In this document: positions 1-9,174 of the stretch, in pieces
How the letters are laid out: each line of letters opens with the position of its first letter
Position numbering within the stretch: position 1 is the stretch's first letter
Assembly: GCF_003350925.1 (NCBI RefSeq)
Contig: NZ_KZ857175.1
Span: 62,001-126,000 of the forward strand
Direction of reading: 5' to 3'
Length of the DNA stretch: 64,000 bases
Source: Dyella tabacisoli
Lineage (GTDB): Bacteria; Pseudomonadota; Gammaproteobacteria; Xanthomonadales; Rhodanobacteraceae
Notes under the pieces: generated by a model
The model's input: the letters and a program-made list of their open reading frames with translations, nothing else
Told to the model about the DNA's origin: nothing
Databases searched by the model: none
Translations under genes and position numbers: made by a program

Positions 1-29
1 TTCTTGGGCATGGCAGACGCCGACATGGT

Positions 30-845
30 TTAGCGATCGATTCCGTGGCGAGTCAACGCGGCGCTGGCCAGCCGCACTGAATCCGGGTTGTTGCACATTT
101 CGTAGTAGCGCATGCGCTTGTAGAGGGCGTAGCTGGCGGCGGTCTGCGCGATCATGAAGCCGCGCCAGCCATCCAGAAATGCCAGCCGAAACACATAGTC
201 TTTGACAAAGGCCAGCAGAAACACGAACGGCGCCTGCCACATGCGTACCGGCTTACCTTTGTCCAGCCAGTCGCGGCATTTCAGCTCCGCGTAGCGCAGC
301 ACTTTGAGCTGCTTATGCACCAGGGTCGGATTGTTGGCATGGTTGAATGGCGCGTCTAGCGTCGGCGCCGAGCCCTCGAAGCGCAGCGATTCGTGTACCC
401 GCGCATCGGTCCAGCGAGCGCGGTCGCGGTGGTAGAGCCGGGCCATTTTTTCACCCACCGCCGGCCGGTACCAACGCATCGGCCGACCCATATAGACGGT
501 GCTGCGGCGCAGGATGGCGGCGGGGCCGGGGCCGGCCATTAACTCTGGCAAACGCTGCTCCAGCTCGGTGGCCAGTTCGGGCGACAAGTATTCGTCGGCA
601 TCCAGCGCAAGAATCCAGTCGTGGCTGCATTGCGTCGAGGCGAAGTTGCGTTGCGGCCCGAAACCCAGCCAATCCTGATGAACCACCCGGCCGCCATGCG
701 CCTGCGCGACGGCGACGGTGTCGTCGTCGCTGCCGCTGTCGATGACCAGCTTCTCGGCCGCAAACGGCACGCTGTCCAGGCAGCGGGCGATGTTGTCGGC
801 CTCGTTGTGGGTGATGACGACAAGGGTGAGGGGGAGTTTCTGCAT
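30..845 (-). CDS. WaaE/KdtX-like GT2 glycosyltransferase
   Basis: A 271-residue GT2 enzyme that most resembles the WaaE/KdtX beta-1,4-glucosyltransferases of the LPS inner core. The N-terminus has the GT-A nucleotide-binding strand (LVVITHNEADNI) and the metal-binding DAD at residues 82-84 within LALDADEYL. The C-terminal half is basic and amphipathic (RMWQAPFVFLLAFVKDYVFR), as expected for a cytoplasmic-face membrane-associated transferase. It is transcribed away from the glycan genes that follow, across a 233-bp spacer. The family assignment is good; the exact sugar is not readable from sequence. Confidence 0.85.
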   Translation of the reverse strand: MQKLPLTLVVITHNEADNIARCLDSVPFAAEKLVIDSGSDDDTVAVAQAHGGRVVHQDWLGFGPQRNFASTQCSHDWILALDADEYLSPELATELEQRLPELMAGPGPAAILRRSTVYMGRPMRWYRPAVGEKMARLYHRDRARWTDARVHESLRFEGSAPTLDAPFNHANNPTLVHKQLKVLRYAELKCRDWLDKGKPVRMWQAPFVFLLAFVKDYVFRLAFLDGWRGFMIAQTAASYALYKRMRYYEMCNNPDSVRLASAALTRHGIDR

Positions 846-1078
846 CGGCGTATTCTAGCCCGCGCGGATCAGAGGAGACGAAGCGGGCGATAAGGCTGCC
901 TTGGTCGTCACAACAATAAGTTGCGGATAAAAGGCAAAATGACCGGTTGAGCTTTGTAAGATGCCCTGCGCCGCAGAGGGCGTTATCCAGTGGCGTTGAA
1001 ACTCAGTTGCCGTAGACCTTTGGAAGATTTCAGTGAAACAGATAACGGTAAATGTAGGTGTATTGATGATCGGTCGAC

Positions 1079-1981
1079 ATGGTTGAGTCGCGTAATCTGA
1101 TTCTGGGTGCGGCAGCAGGGTATGCGGCAAAGGACATCCGCTTATTTTTACGAAGCCTCGCCCTCGTTGGATTCAACGGTCGCCTGGTGCTCTTTGTCTA
1201 TCAGGGGCAGATGGCGTCGATTCGGACGGCTATTGACGACGATGCGCCGTCAGTCGACGTTCAATTGGTGCGTATCAAAGGGATTCGTGAGCATGCCAAA
1301 TTCATGCGCTCGTGTATCAAGCGACTCTATGCCTTGGCTCCGGCCGAGACTTTTCCGAAGCTGAAAAAGTCACTCTTGAAGTTTCAGGGTATGCCGCATG
1401 TCACGCGTTACTTCCATTACGACGAATATCTCAGTGGGCATCCGGGGTTTTCCAACGTATTGCTTACCGATGTGCGGGATGTGGTGTTTCAGGCCGATCC
1501 TTTTGTAGGCCTGGACGCAGGGTTGTCCGTTGGCATGGAAACGGACCGGTTGACGATCGCTACCGAACACTTTGATCGTGACTGGATCCTCGACGCCTAT
1601 GGCGAGGCGATGTTGCAAAGATTGGGGGATAGACAGGTTTCCTGTTCGGGCGTGACCATGGGGGCGGTTGCTTCGGTGCAGGGCTATATAGCCAAGATGT
1701 TGCATGAAATCATGAGCTTGCCGTTCAACAAGATGAAAACGCGCATCTATGACCAGGCGTTCCACAATAAATTGCTTCATTGCGGGGAGTTGCCCGACGC
1801 CCATCCATGTCAGCCGTTTCGGTCCCGGATCGCTACCGTGGGCTGTATGCAGACATCGGATTTCGTCATGTCAGCCGATGGCCGGCTGTTGAACGAAGAC
1901 GGGCAAGCCGTGCCAATCGTCCATCAATACGATCGGCATCCCGCACTGGAGAGCGCCTTCACTGCGTGGGTTCTTGCTTAG
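1079..1981 (+). CDS. Putative GT-A-fold glycosyltransferase of unassigned family
   Basis: A 300-residue protein I cannot place in a named family. It carries signs of a GT-A nucleotide-sugar transferase: a strand ending in a DxxD-like acidic motif followed by DPF (VLLTDVRDVVFQADPF, about residues 130-145), a later CSGVTMG segment resembling the 'sGv..G' acceptor-side motif of GT8-like enzymes, and YDQAFHN resembling their DQ motif. There is no signal peptide or membrane segment. An in-frame stop 12 bases upstream leaves ATG 1079 as the only good start, although no strong ribosome binding site is visible. Its position beside LPS transferases supports a glycan role by inference. Confidence 0.6.
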   Translation: MVESRNLILGAAAGYAAKDIRLFLRSLALVGFNGRLVLFVYQGQMASIRTAIDDDAPSVDVQLVRIKGIREHAKFMRSCIKRLYALAPAETFPKLKKSLLKFQGMPHVTRYFHYDEYLSGHPGFSNVLLTDVRDVVFQADPFVGLDAGLSVGMETDRLTIATEHFDRDWILDAYGEAMLQRLGDRQVSCSGVTMGAVASVQGYIAKMLHEIMSLPFNKMKTRIYDQAFHNKLLHCGELPDAHPCQPFRSRIATVGCMQTSDFVMSADGRLLNEDGQAVPIVHQYDRHPALESAFTAWVLA

Positions 1982-2083
1982 GCTGGATGACTGCGGTCTT
2001 TAGGTAAGGTTATTGCGCAAGCGGTTAGCCTTTGAATTCATCTGCCCGCCATAGTGCGGGTCATACCTAAGAAATTGAGAGAT

Positions 2084-2980
2084 ATGCCCAAGCCTGCTGA
2101 GGCCAGTGTTTCCCTGATGGTCTCCACCTATAACTGGAAGGAGGCTTTGGCGCTGGTGCTGCGTAGCATTGCGCAGCAAAGCCGCCTGCCCGACGAAGTG
2201 ATTGTTGCCGACGACGGTTCGCGCGAGGACACCGCCGAACTCCTGCGCGATGTGGCGCGGAGTTTCCCCGTGCCGTTGCGCCACGTGTGGCAGCCCGATG
2301 AAGGGTTTCGCAAGGCGCGCATTCTCAATCGCGGTATTGCGGCTGCCCGTGGCGAGTATCTGATCCAGCTCGATGGCGATATGGTCGTGCATCGCCATTT
2401 CGTCGCCGACCATTTGCGTTTGGCGCGGCCGGGCCGATTCCTGCAGGGCACCCGAGCCCGCACCACCGAAGCAGAGACGGCCCGATTGCTGGGCGGCGGT
2501 ACGCCGCGCTTCGGTTGGTTCGTCGATGCTTATTTTCGTGACGACGACGATCGCAGTACGTATCACTTCGGCCGTCGCCATCACACCCTTAGGCTGCCGT
2601 GGTTGGCCGCGCTGAAATCGCGTTCCACCGGCCACCCGATGGGTTGCAATGTGAGCTTCTGGCGCGATGATTTGCTACGCGTCAATGGCTATGACGAGCG
2701 TATGCATGGTTACGGCAGTGAGGACCTGGAGCTGGATCTTCGTCTGCTCAATGCCGGCTTGCGGCGTTGTCAGATCAAATTCGCCGCGCTTGCCCTGCAC
2801 TTGGAGCATCGCAGCGTGGCGCCGCCGGATCCAAGCGCTGTCGACTTGCCGAACAACCAACTGCTGTTTGCGAGCCGCGACGAGCGGCGGATTCGAAGTG
2901 AATGCGGCGTGGATGGCCATTTGCACGAATTTGCGCAGGCGCCGGCCGATCTCCGCGAGATCGGGGTGCCACACGAATGA
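2084..2980 (+). CDS. GT2 glycosyltransferase, paralogue A
   Basis: GT2 enzyme of 298 residues. The N-terminal GT-A half has STYNW, the VIVADDGSR nucleotide site and a DGDM metal motif. The second half has the galactosyltransferase-type C-terminal signature GYGSEDLEL and a conserved LHLEHRS. ATG 2084 is preferred over GTG 2054, because a GAGAG Shine-Dalgarno lies just before it and similarity to the paralogue at 4194 begins there. Its TGA overlaps the ATG of the next gene (ATGA), indicating translational coupling. Probably adds a core or O-chain sugar; the donor is unknown. Confidence 0.85.
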   Translation: MPKPAEASVSLMVSTYNWKEALALVLRSIAQQSRLPDEVIVADDGSREDTAELLRDVARSFPVPLRHVWQPDEGFRKARILNRGIAAARGEYLIQLDGDMVVHRHFVADHLRLARPGRFLQGTRARTTEAETARLLGGGTPRFGWFVDAYFRDDDDRSTYHFGRRHHTLRLPWLAALKSRSTGHPMGCNVSFWRDDLLRVNGYDERMHGYGSEDLELDLRLLNAGLRRCQIKFAALALHLEHRSVAPPDPSAVDLPNNQLLFASRDERRIRSECGVDGHLHEFAQAPADLREIGVPHE

Positions 2981-4197
2981 GTGCTCATCAAAACGGCGTC
3001 ACGATGCACGGGCACGGTATTGAACCAGGTAAAAATCCTAGCCACCGATGGCTGAACCATCTGCTTGGCGCCGGTGTCGCCTGGCTCATTATCGGCATGG
3101 CGATTGCTCCAGCGGGTGCTTCCTTCAATCCGGGGAAGCTCTATCAGTACATCCTGGGCTTCACGCTGTATCTCCCTGCCCTTGCACTGCTTGCGACGCA
3201 GCCCAGGAGCGCGGTCGAGTTATGGCGCAAGCCGCTCATGCCGTGGGTTATCTTGCTGTTGGCGTGGGGCTGCGTGACGTTGCTGTGGAGCAATGTGTCG
3301 CGGCCAGCGGATGAAGCCGCGCGCAATATCAGCATTCTGCTTTTTCTGATCGCCTGGCACGGTGGCATAGGCCGTGATGTCCATCGCATCAGGCAACTGC
3401 TGATTGGCTGTGGCCTGGTCATGGTGCCGGTTGCGCTGTTAGCCATCCTGAAATTTTTTGTGCATCCACCGCTCAACGAACGACTCGTCGGTTTCGGTGC
3501 CATGGCCAATGCCAATCTGGCGGCAGCCGCCATGAGTGCGGCCTTGCTGTGGCTTTATCCATGGAAGTTTCATCAGCTCAAGTACCGTATCGCGCAATGG
3601 CTCGGGCTGCTTGTGCTCGGGCTGTTCGTGCTGCTGACGTTTACTCGCAGTGCCTGGGCGGCGCTATTCGCCGCCTTGATCGTGATGGTGCTATGCCGCG
3701 GTGGACGTCGTGCCTTGCTGTATGCAGGCATTATTTTTGTGTTTGGCTGTGTCGGCGTCATTCTGGTGATGCCGATGCTGGCCGAGCGCGGCTGGTCGCT
3801 GCGGCCAGAGATTTTCATGCAAGCCAAGGCGTTGTTCTTGCAGCACCCATGGGGTGGGCTCGGCCAGGGTGGCGTGTTTCGGTTCGAGGCGGGTGGCGAA
3901 GTGCTCACCCATGCGCACAATATGTTCAGTCAGCTAGCGATCGAGTTGGGCTTGCCGGGGTTGCTCTTGTGGACGGGGATCTGGCTGGCCCTGGGGTGGC
4001 GTGGCTGGTGTCATCGTCACGAGACCCTGGGCAGGATCGTGCTGGCGCTTTGGGTATTCGCCACCGTCATGGTGCAATTCGATCTGCCGCATCTGCTGAG
4101 TAGTCCGCGGCCGGGCTGGTTGATAACCTGGCTGCCTTTGGCGCTGAGCATGTCGCTTGATCGCCGGACTACGGCACCAGCTACCAGCCTCACATGA
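2977..4197 (+). CDS. O-antigen ligase / Wzy_C-family membrane protein
   Basis: A 406-residue polytopic inner-membrane protein with about ten hydrophobic segments, beginning with a helix around LLGAGVAWLIIGMAIAPAG. It has the Wzy_C hallmark near the C-terminus: a periplasmic THAHNMFSQ segment followed by a membrane helix starting LAIELGLPGLLLW. This family includes WaaL O-antigen ligases and Wzy polymerases. The size and the lack of a Wzy/Wzz neighbourhood favour a ligase. ATG 2977 is chosen because it forms a 4-base ATGA overlap with the upstream gene; the stop forms another ATGA with the downstream GT2. Confidence 0.82.
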   Translation: MSAHQNGVTMHGHGIEPGKNPSHRWLNHLLGAGVAWLIIGMAIAPAGASFNPGKLYQYILGFTLYLPALALLATQPRSAVELWRKPLMPWVILLLAWGCVTLLWSNVSRPADEAARNISILLFLIAWHGGIGRDVHRIRQLLIGCGLVMVPVALLAILKFFVHPPLNERLVGFGAMANANLAAAAMSAALLWLYPWKFHQLKYRIAQWLGLLVLGLFVLLTFTRSAWAALFAALIVMVLCRGGRRALLYAGIIFVFGCVGVILVMPMLAERGWSLRPEIFMQAKALFLQHPWGGLGQGGVFRFEAGGEVLTHAHNMFSQLAIELGLPGLLLWTGIWLALGWRGWCHRHETLGRIVLALWVFATVMVQFDLPHLLSSPRPGWLITWLPLALSMSLDRRTTAPATSLT

Positions 4198-5057
4198 AAG
4201 TCTCGCTGATTGTCCTCACCTACAACTGGCCCGAGGCGCTGGAGTTGGTGCTGCGCGCGTTGATGCGGCAAACAGTGTTGCCGTTCGAAGTGATTGTTGC
4301 CGACGACGGCTCGCGCCCGGATACCCGTGAATTGCTGCTGCGGCTGGCGCGCGACTATCCAGTGCCGCTGCGGTATGTCTGGCAGGAGGACAGTGGTTTT
4401 CGTGCCTCGCGGGCACGTAATAGCGGCATTCTTGCGGCACAGGGCGACTATGTGATCCTGCTCGATGGCGACATGGTCACCCACCCCCGGTTTATCGCCG
4501 ACCATTTGATGCTGGCGCAACGCGGCAGCTTTATCCAAGGCACCCGGCTGCGCGTCACCGATGCGGAGACCGCCCGGTTGCTGGCTGGCGGCAAGCCGCA
4601 TTTTCATCCCTGGATCGATGCCTATTACCGCCCCGCAGACGCGGTGGCTAGCCAGTTGAACTATGGCAAGCGTATCCATGCCCTGCGCCTGCCCTGGCTG
4701 GCGCGACTGAAGGCGCGCTCGCGCAAGGGCGGGCATGTGATGAGCTGCAATATGGCGATCTGGCGCGACGATCTACTGCGCGTCAACGGCTTTAACGAGG
4801 CGATGGAAGGCTACGGCAGCGAGGATCTGGAATTGGCCGCGCGGCTGCAGAACGCAGGGCTGCGTCGGCGTCAGTTGAAGTTCGCCGGCCTGGCGATTCA
4901 TCTGGAGCATCGTTCGCGTGCGCCGGGCGACCCCGACGATCCGACCATGCCAAACAACATTATTCTGCGGCGAACCCGGCAGGAAGGCATCGTGCGTTGC
5001 GCACTGGGTATCGCCGAGCATGAAGCGGAGCCCGGCAGTCCGGTGGACCTCCGCTAA
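4194..5057 (+). CDS. GT2 glycosyltransferase, paralogue B
   Basis: A 287-residue paralogue of the gene at 2084, sharing TYNW, VIVADDGSR, LDGDM, WRDDLLRVNG, GYGSEDLEL and HLEHRS in the same order. The pair brackets the ligase-like gene and all three reading frames are coupled by ATGA overlaps, so they are probably one transcript acting on one glycan. Its stop (TAA 5055-5057) overlaps the stop of the convergent gene on the other strand, leaving no room for a terminator between them. Confidence 0.85.
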   Translation: MKVSLIVLTYNWPEALELVLRALMRQTVLPFEVIVADDGSRPDTRELLLRLARDYPVPLRYVWQEDSGFRASRARNSGILAAQGDYVILLDGDMVTHPRFIADHLMLAQRGSFIQGTRLRVTDAETARLLAGGKPHFHPWIDAYYRPADAVASQLNYGKRIHALRLPWLARLKARSRKGGHVMSCNMAIWRDDLLRVNGFNEAMEGYGSEDLELAARLQNAGLRRRQLKFAGLAIHLEHRSRAPGDPDDPTMPNNIILRRTRQEGIVRCALGIAEHEAEPGSPVDLR

Positions 5058-6013
5058 ACCGCAGAGGCCAGGGCGGCCTGCAAGCGCAGCGGAAAAGCCT
5101 GCTGTTCGCTCTCATACCAACGACGGGCAGCAAGACCCAGGTCGCGCGCGGTGTCTTCAGTCATCGCCAGACAATGCTCGATCGCCACGGTCATTGCTGC
5201 CCCGGTAAAGCCGTAGGTGGTGGCTAAATCTTGCTGGCCGATCACTTGCGCCTGGACCAGTACGCCGCGTTCGCTGTTGACCAGTTCGTTCATCGGTGGC
5301 GCATCCAGCGTCACCACCACGGCCTCACAACTCATGGCCTCGACCAGGTAGTGGCCATAGCCCTCGGTTTGCGAGGGGCAGAGATGGAAACGATGCTGGT
5401 TTTGCAGGCGCCGATAGCTGGCGTCATCGAGATGAGAACGAATCAGCGTGACATTGGCCGGCAGCGAGCCGACCTCGACACGTTTGCGACGCCACACCAC
5501 GGTGAGCATCGGCCAGTCTGGGTGCGCTGCCCATAACTTAAGCAGCGCTTCGGTACCCTTGTTGCCGCTGCGGCCAGGGCCATGAAAAAACGTGGCCTGT
5601 CGCGCGACGCTTAGGTCGCGGCGGTCTGGGCTGGTAAAGCCGATATAGCGCGTGCTTGCGCCCAATGCGCCGAACAATGGTTCGGCATGCCGGGTCTTCA
5701 CCCATACGGCATCCATCCGTTTCAGCGCGGCGCGATCTTCCGGCCGGAAATACTCGGGATTGGGGATCAGCACGTTACGGTGCGCCGCAGGCAGAAACTC
5801 CGGGCGAATCCGTTCCAGCATGAGGTTGAAGTCATACGCTGGAGCGCTGCGCGCGTGGCGCAGGCGAGTCATCCATTCGGCGAAACGCCCGCGATGCGGC
5901 AGGCCGCTTTCGGTAACGCTTTGATCGCAGGCCCGCAAGGCGTCGGCAAGCAGCCGCATGTCGCGACTGAGTCCGGCACCGTTATCGCGGGCGATTAGAT
6001 TGAGTTTGCTCAT
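5054..6013 (-). CDS. GT4-type glycosyltransferase
   Basis: A 319-residue GT-B enzyme. The C-terminal domain carries the GT4 donor-binding block CPSQTEGYGHYLVEAMS, followed by NELV, with the conserved Glu-x7-Glu spacing. The start is placed at ATG 6013 (MSKLNLIARDNGAG), four bases after the stop of the upstream gene. The longer open frame to 6124 would run inside that gene and has no plausible start. It is probably translated with the ArnT-like gene. Its acceptor is unknown; an LPS or exopolysaccharide role is inferred from the neighbours. Confidence 0.8.
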   Translation of the reverse strand: MSKLNLIARDNGAGLSRDMRLLADALRACDQSVTESGLPHRGRFAEWMTRLRHARSAPAYDFNLMLERIRPEFLPAAHRNVLIPNPEYFRPEDRAALKRMDAVWVKTRHAEPLFGALGASTRYIGFTSPDRRDLSVARQATFFHGPGRSGNKGTEALLKLWAAHPDWPMLTVVWRRKRVEVGSLPANVTLIRSHLDDASYRRLQNQHRFHLCPSQTEGYGHYLVEAMSCEAVVVTLDAPPMNELVNSERGVLVQAQVIGQQDLATTYGFTGAAMTVAIEHCLAMTEDTARDLGLAARRWYESEQQAFPLRLQAALASAV

Positions 6014-6017
6014 GCTC

Positions 6018-7748
6018 TTAATCGCCAGTGTCGCTGGCGTCCGGTACGTCGCCATCGGCTGTCGGGACACAGCCCGGCACCACGGCATCGACTTTGAACA
6101 ACCACCATGCGCGGCGATTGGCATGGCCCAGGCTCACGGCCTTGTCGCGCAGGACACAGGCGCCGAGCGCGGTGTCCTGTGCGAACAGCCAGCGATGACT
6201 TGGCGATTCGGCCTGCCATTGCATGGCTTTGGCGTACTGCGTCGATGCTGGCTGCTTGAAACCAAAATCCTTGGCCGGACGATCCAGCATCAGCAAGTTT
6301 TGTTCGGTCCAATCGATCAGGCCGATCTCGTCCTGTGGGCCCAGCTTCTCGCGTACCTCGCGCATCAATCCGGCCGATGAGCTGGAGTCGTTGAGCAGCG
6401 GATACGCCCACAAGCTCCATACCAGCCACAACACGGTCATGCCGCCGCCGACGGCCCAGGCGGCGCGGCGCACGCGCAGCACGGCGACCAGTGTGAGTTG
6501 AGCCGCGCCGATCACGATCAGCATCCACCACAACGCTTGCTCGCCTTCATCGAAACCGCGTGAGGCGGCGAGGTTGGCGGCGAACTTCGGGTGTGCCGCC
6601 AAAGCATAGGCGCCGAGCAGCAGCATTGCCGTGCCCAGTACCGTGATGAAGAGCAGGCCGAGGATCCGCAGCCAGCGTTTCTGCAATAGCTCGTCGAGGA
6701 AGGGGGCCGTCACCAGCGCGAGCATCGGCGCTGCCGGCAATATGTATACATCGCGCTTGCCCGGCGACGCGCTGAAGAACAGCAGCATCAGCGCAATCCA
6801 GCCCAGCGGCAACAGAATGCGCGCGTCCTTGGCCTTTAATCGCTGCCACCACCGCGACAGCGTGCCCGGATAGGTCAACGACAGCGGCAACCAGCTAAAT
6901 AACAGGATCGGGATGTAATACACCGGCGAATGCAGGTGGTGCCAGGCATTCGCGTAGCGTCCGGCTGTCTGGCGAAACAGAATGTCGTTGACGTAAGCCA
7001 GATAGGCCGGGTTTTGGGCGCGGGCGTGCGCCGTGAGCAGCATCGGCACCAGCCACAGTGCAATCGCCAGCAGTACCGCGGGCAGGCCGAGCAACCAGCG
7101 CCACCAGGCGCCGTGCTCCATACGAGCGACACCATCCCAACGCCAGCGTGCGGCGGCGGCATAGGGAATCAACATCAGCAGCGCGATGATGCCGACGCCC
7201 TTGGTAATGACCCCAAGGCCCGCACAAAAGCAGCCGAACCAGTACGCACGCCAGTTCGGTCCCAGCAGCATATGTCGCAGCAGGCCCCAGTTGGCGGCGG
7301 TAATAAAGAACACCACCAGCGGATCGATCTGCGCGCGTTTGACCTGATAGACGAATTGGAAACAGAGCAGCAAGGCGGCGGCGGCATATAGCCCCGTCTG
7401 CCGATTCCACAGGCGCCGGCCGAGGTCATAGATGAAAAACAGTGTGCCCAGCGCGGCCAGCAGCGAAGGCAGCAAGAACGCGACGCGCCAGTTGCGCGTG
7501 AGCGTATAGCTGGCCGCCTCGGTCCACATCAGCATCGGTGGCTTGTCCGAGTACAGCTCGCTGCCACGATGCGGAAACAACCAATCGCCACTCTCCACCA
7601 TTTGCTTGGCGGCCAGGGTGAAGCGCGGTTCGTCCGAGGGCCATGGATCGCGTAACCCCATGCCGGCACCGATCACCACGATGGCGAAAATCAGCAACAG
7701 CCAAAAGTAGCGGCGTTCCTGTGCGGTGGCTTGAGCGAATGAGGGCAT
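6018..7748 (-). CDS. ArnT/PMT-like (GT39/GT83) membrane glycosyltransferase
   Basis: A 576-residue integral membrane transferase of the ArnT/dolichyl-phosphate-mannose-mannosyltransferase superfamily. It uses lipid-linked sugar donors on the periplasmic face. The first periplasmic loop has the family signature SDEPRF...GDW (residues about 38-57) followed by SDKPPM. About twelve hydrophobic helices follow, then a roughly 120-residue soluble C-terminal domain. ArnT proper adds aminoarabinose to lipid A, but no arn genes are adjacent, so the substrate is open. It is first in a two-gene minus-strand unit with the GT4 gene. Confidence 0.85.
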   Translation of the reverse strand: MPSFAQATAQERRYFWLLLIFAIVVIGAGMGLRDPWPSDEPRFTLAAKQMVESGDWLFPHRGSELYSDKPPMLMWTEAASYTLTRNWRVAFLLPSLLAALGTLFFIYDLGRRLWNRQTGLYAAAALLLCFQFVYQVKRAQIDPLVVFFITAANWGLLRHMLLGPNWRAYWFGCFCAGLGVITKGVGIIALLMLIPYAAAARWRWDGVARMEHGAWWRWLLGLPAVLLAIALWLVPMLLTAHARAQNPAYLAYVNDILFRQTAGRYANAWHHLHSPVYYIPILLFSWLPLSLTYPGTLSRWWQRLKAKDARILLPLGWIALMLLFFSASPGKRDVYILPAAPMLALVTAPFLDELLQKRWLRILGLLFITVLGTAMLLLGAYALAAHPKFAANLAASRGFDEGEQALWWMLIVIGAAQLTLVAVLRVRRAAWAVGGGMTVLWLVWSLWAYPLLNDSSSSAGLMREVREKLGPQDEIGLIDWTEQNLLMLDRPAKDFGFKQPASTQYAKAMQWQAESPSHRWLFAQDTALGACVLRDKAVSLGHANRRAWWLFKVDAVVPGCVPTADGDVPDASDTGD

Positions 7749-7863
7749 GTAAGAGATCTTGTGGCGGAGTGCGAGAGAACCACTTTAGTCGCGATGCTCT
7801 TTGGGTTGGCTTATGCGGCTGCCGTCGTTTCCCCGAAAGCCTTTCGCACGGACCTGCCGATCT

Positions 7864-9174
7864 TTATGAGCGGCCGTGCTTTTCGATCACCGCATAGTAC
7901 ATGCCGTCGAGGTCATCATCGCCGGGCAGTATTTGCCAGCCCACGGTCGCTGGCTGACCGGCGGGCAGCGTGAACGGTACGGCTTGCGCGTCGGTTTGTG
8001 CCGCCAGCCACTCACCTACGATGGCCTCATTCTCTGCGCGCAGCAGCGAACAAGTGATGTAGACGAGTCGGCCACCGACCGCCAGCGTGGGCCACAGCGC
8101 GTGCAGGATGCGTTGCTGCTGCGCTGCCAGCGTGGCGGTGTCGCTCTGCCGACGATGCAGGCGTACATCGGGACGGCGGCGCAAGACGCCCGTGGCCGAG
8201 CAGGGCGCGTCGATCAAGATGCGATCATAAGATGTGCCATCCCACCACTCGGCGGGGGCGCCGGCATCGCCGATGATGACCTCGGCGCTGAGGCTGAGGC
8301 GGTCCAGATTCTGCTGGATACGTTTGGCGCGCGTCGGGTCGAATTCCAGGGCGGTCAGCGCGATCTCGGCGCGCTCCAGCAGATGGCAGGCTTTGCCGCC
8401 CGGCGCGGCGCAGGCATCCAGCACGCGTTGACCATCGCGTAGGTCGGCCAGGTCCGCCGCGACCTGCGCGGCGCCGTCTTGCACTGCGAAGTGGCCTTCG
8501 TTAAAGCCCGGCATGCGAGTGACGTCGCTGCTGTGCGGCAGCACGATACCGTCGACGAGCCAGGCATGCGCCTGTGGGGCATGGCCGGCGGCTTGCAGGC
8601 GTTCGATCAGCTCGTGGCGTTCGCTGCGGCGGCGGTTTACGCGCAACATCAGCGGCGGTTCGCGATTGTCGGCGGCCATGACGGCATCGGCCTGGTCTGG
8701 CCAATCCTGTGCGATCGCCTGTGCCAGCCAAGCCGGGTGGGCATGGCGGGTTTGCGGTTTGGCATCGAGCGCAGCCAGCAGCTCGACGCGCTCGCGTTGC
8801 CAACGGCGCAACACCGCATTGACCAGCCCGGCCATGCGCGGGCGCTGCAAGGCGCGGGTGGCCTGCACGGTCGCGGCGACGGCGGCGTAGTCCGGCAACT
8901 GCAGAATTTCCAACTGCACCAGGCCGAGCACCAATAGCGCGTGCACGGCGGGTTCTTTTTGGCGCAACGATTTTTCCAGCAAACGGTCCAGCGCCGCATC
9001 GAAGCGCAACCACCAGCGCGAACCATCGCTGAGCAAGGCCATCAACAGGGCACGGTCACGCGAGTCGGCGAGCTTGGGCGCCTGGCGCTCCATCACCTCG
9101 CGCAACGAGGCGCCGCGCAGGGCGATTTCGGCGAGTGCTTGGGCGGCGAGGGCGCGAGTGTCGGTAGCCGTCAT
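7864..9174 (-). CDS. rsmB: 16S rRNA m5C967 methyltransferase RsmB
   Basis: SAM-dependent methyltransferase of 436 residues that modifies C967 of 16S rRNA. It has an N-terminal NusB-like RNA-binding domain (about 1-140) and a Rossmann MTase domain containing the SAM site [13 protein letters not shown]. The two RsmB-type cysteine motifs are DAPCSATG (general role) and [12 protein letters not shown] (catalytic). ATG 9174 overlaps the stop of fmt in an ATGA; the open frame extending upstream is not conserved protein. The order def-fmt-rsmB is the usual gammaproteobacterial operon. Confidence 0.95.
   Translation of the reverse strand: MTATDTRALAAQALAEIALRGASLREVMERQAPKLADSRDRALLMALLSDGSRWWLRFDAALDRLLEKSLRQKEPAVHALLVLGLVQLEILQLPDYAAVAATVQATRALQRPRMAGLVNAVLRRWQRERVELLAALDAKPQTRHAHPAWLAQAIAQDWPDQADAVMAADNREPPLMLRVNRRRSERHELIERLQAAGHAPQAHAWLVDGIVLPHSSDVTRMPGFNEGHFAVQDGAAQVAADLADLRDGQRVLDACAAPGGKACHLLERAEIALTALEFDPTRAKRIQQNLDRLSLSAEVIIGDAGAPAEWWDGTSYDRILIDAPCSATGVLRRRPDVRLHRRQSDTATLAAQQQRILHALWPTLAVGGRLVYITCSLLRAENEAIVGEWLAAQTDAQAVPFTLPAGQPATVGWQILPGDDDLDGMYYAVIEKHGRS

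Noticed and set aside
2054-2083. GTG start giving ten extra residues on the GT2 gene
   Set aside because: ATG 2084 has a better ribosome binding site and matches the paralogue N-terminus.
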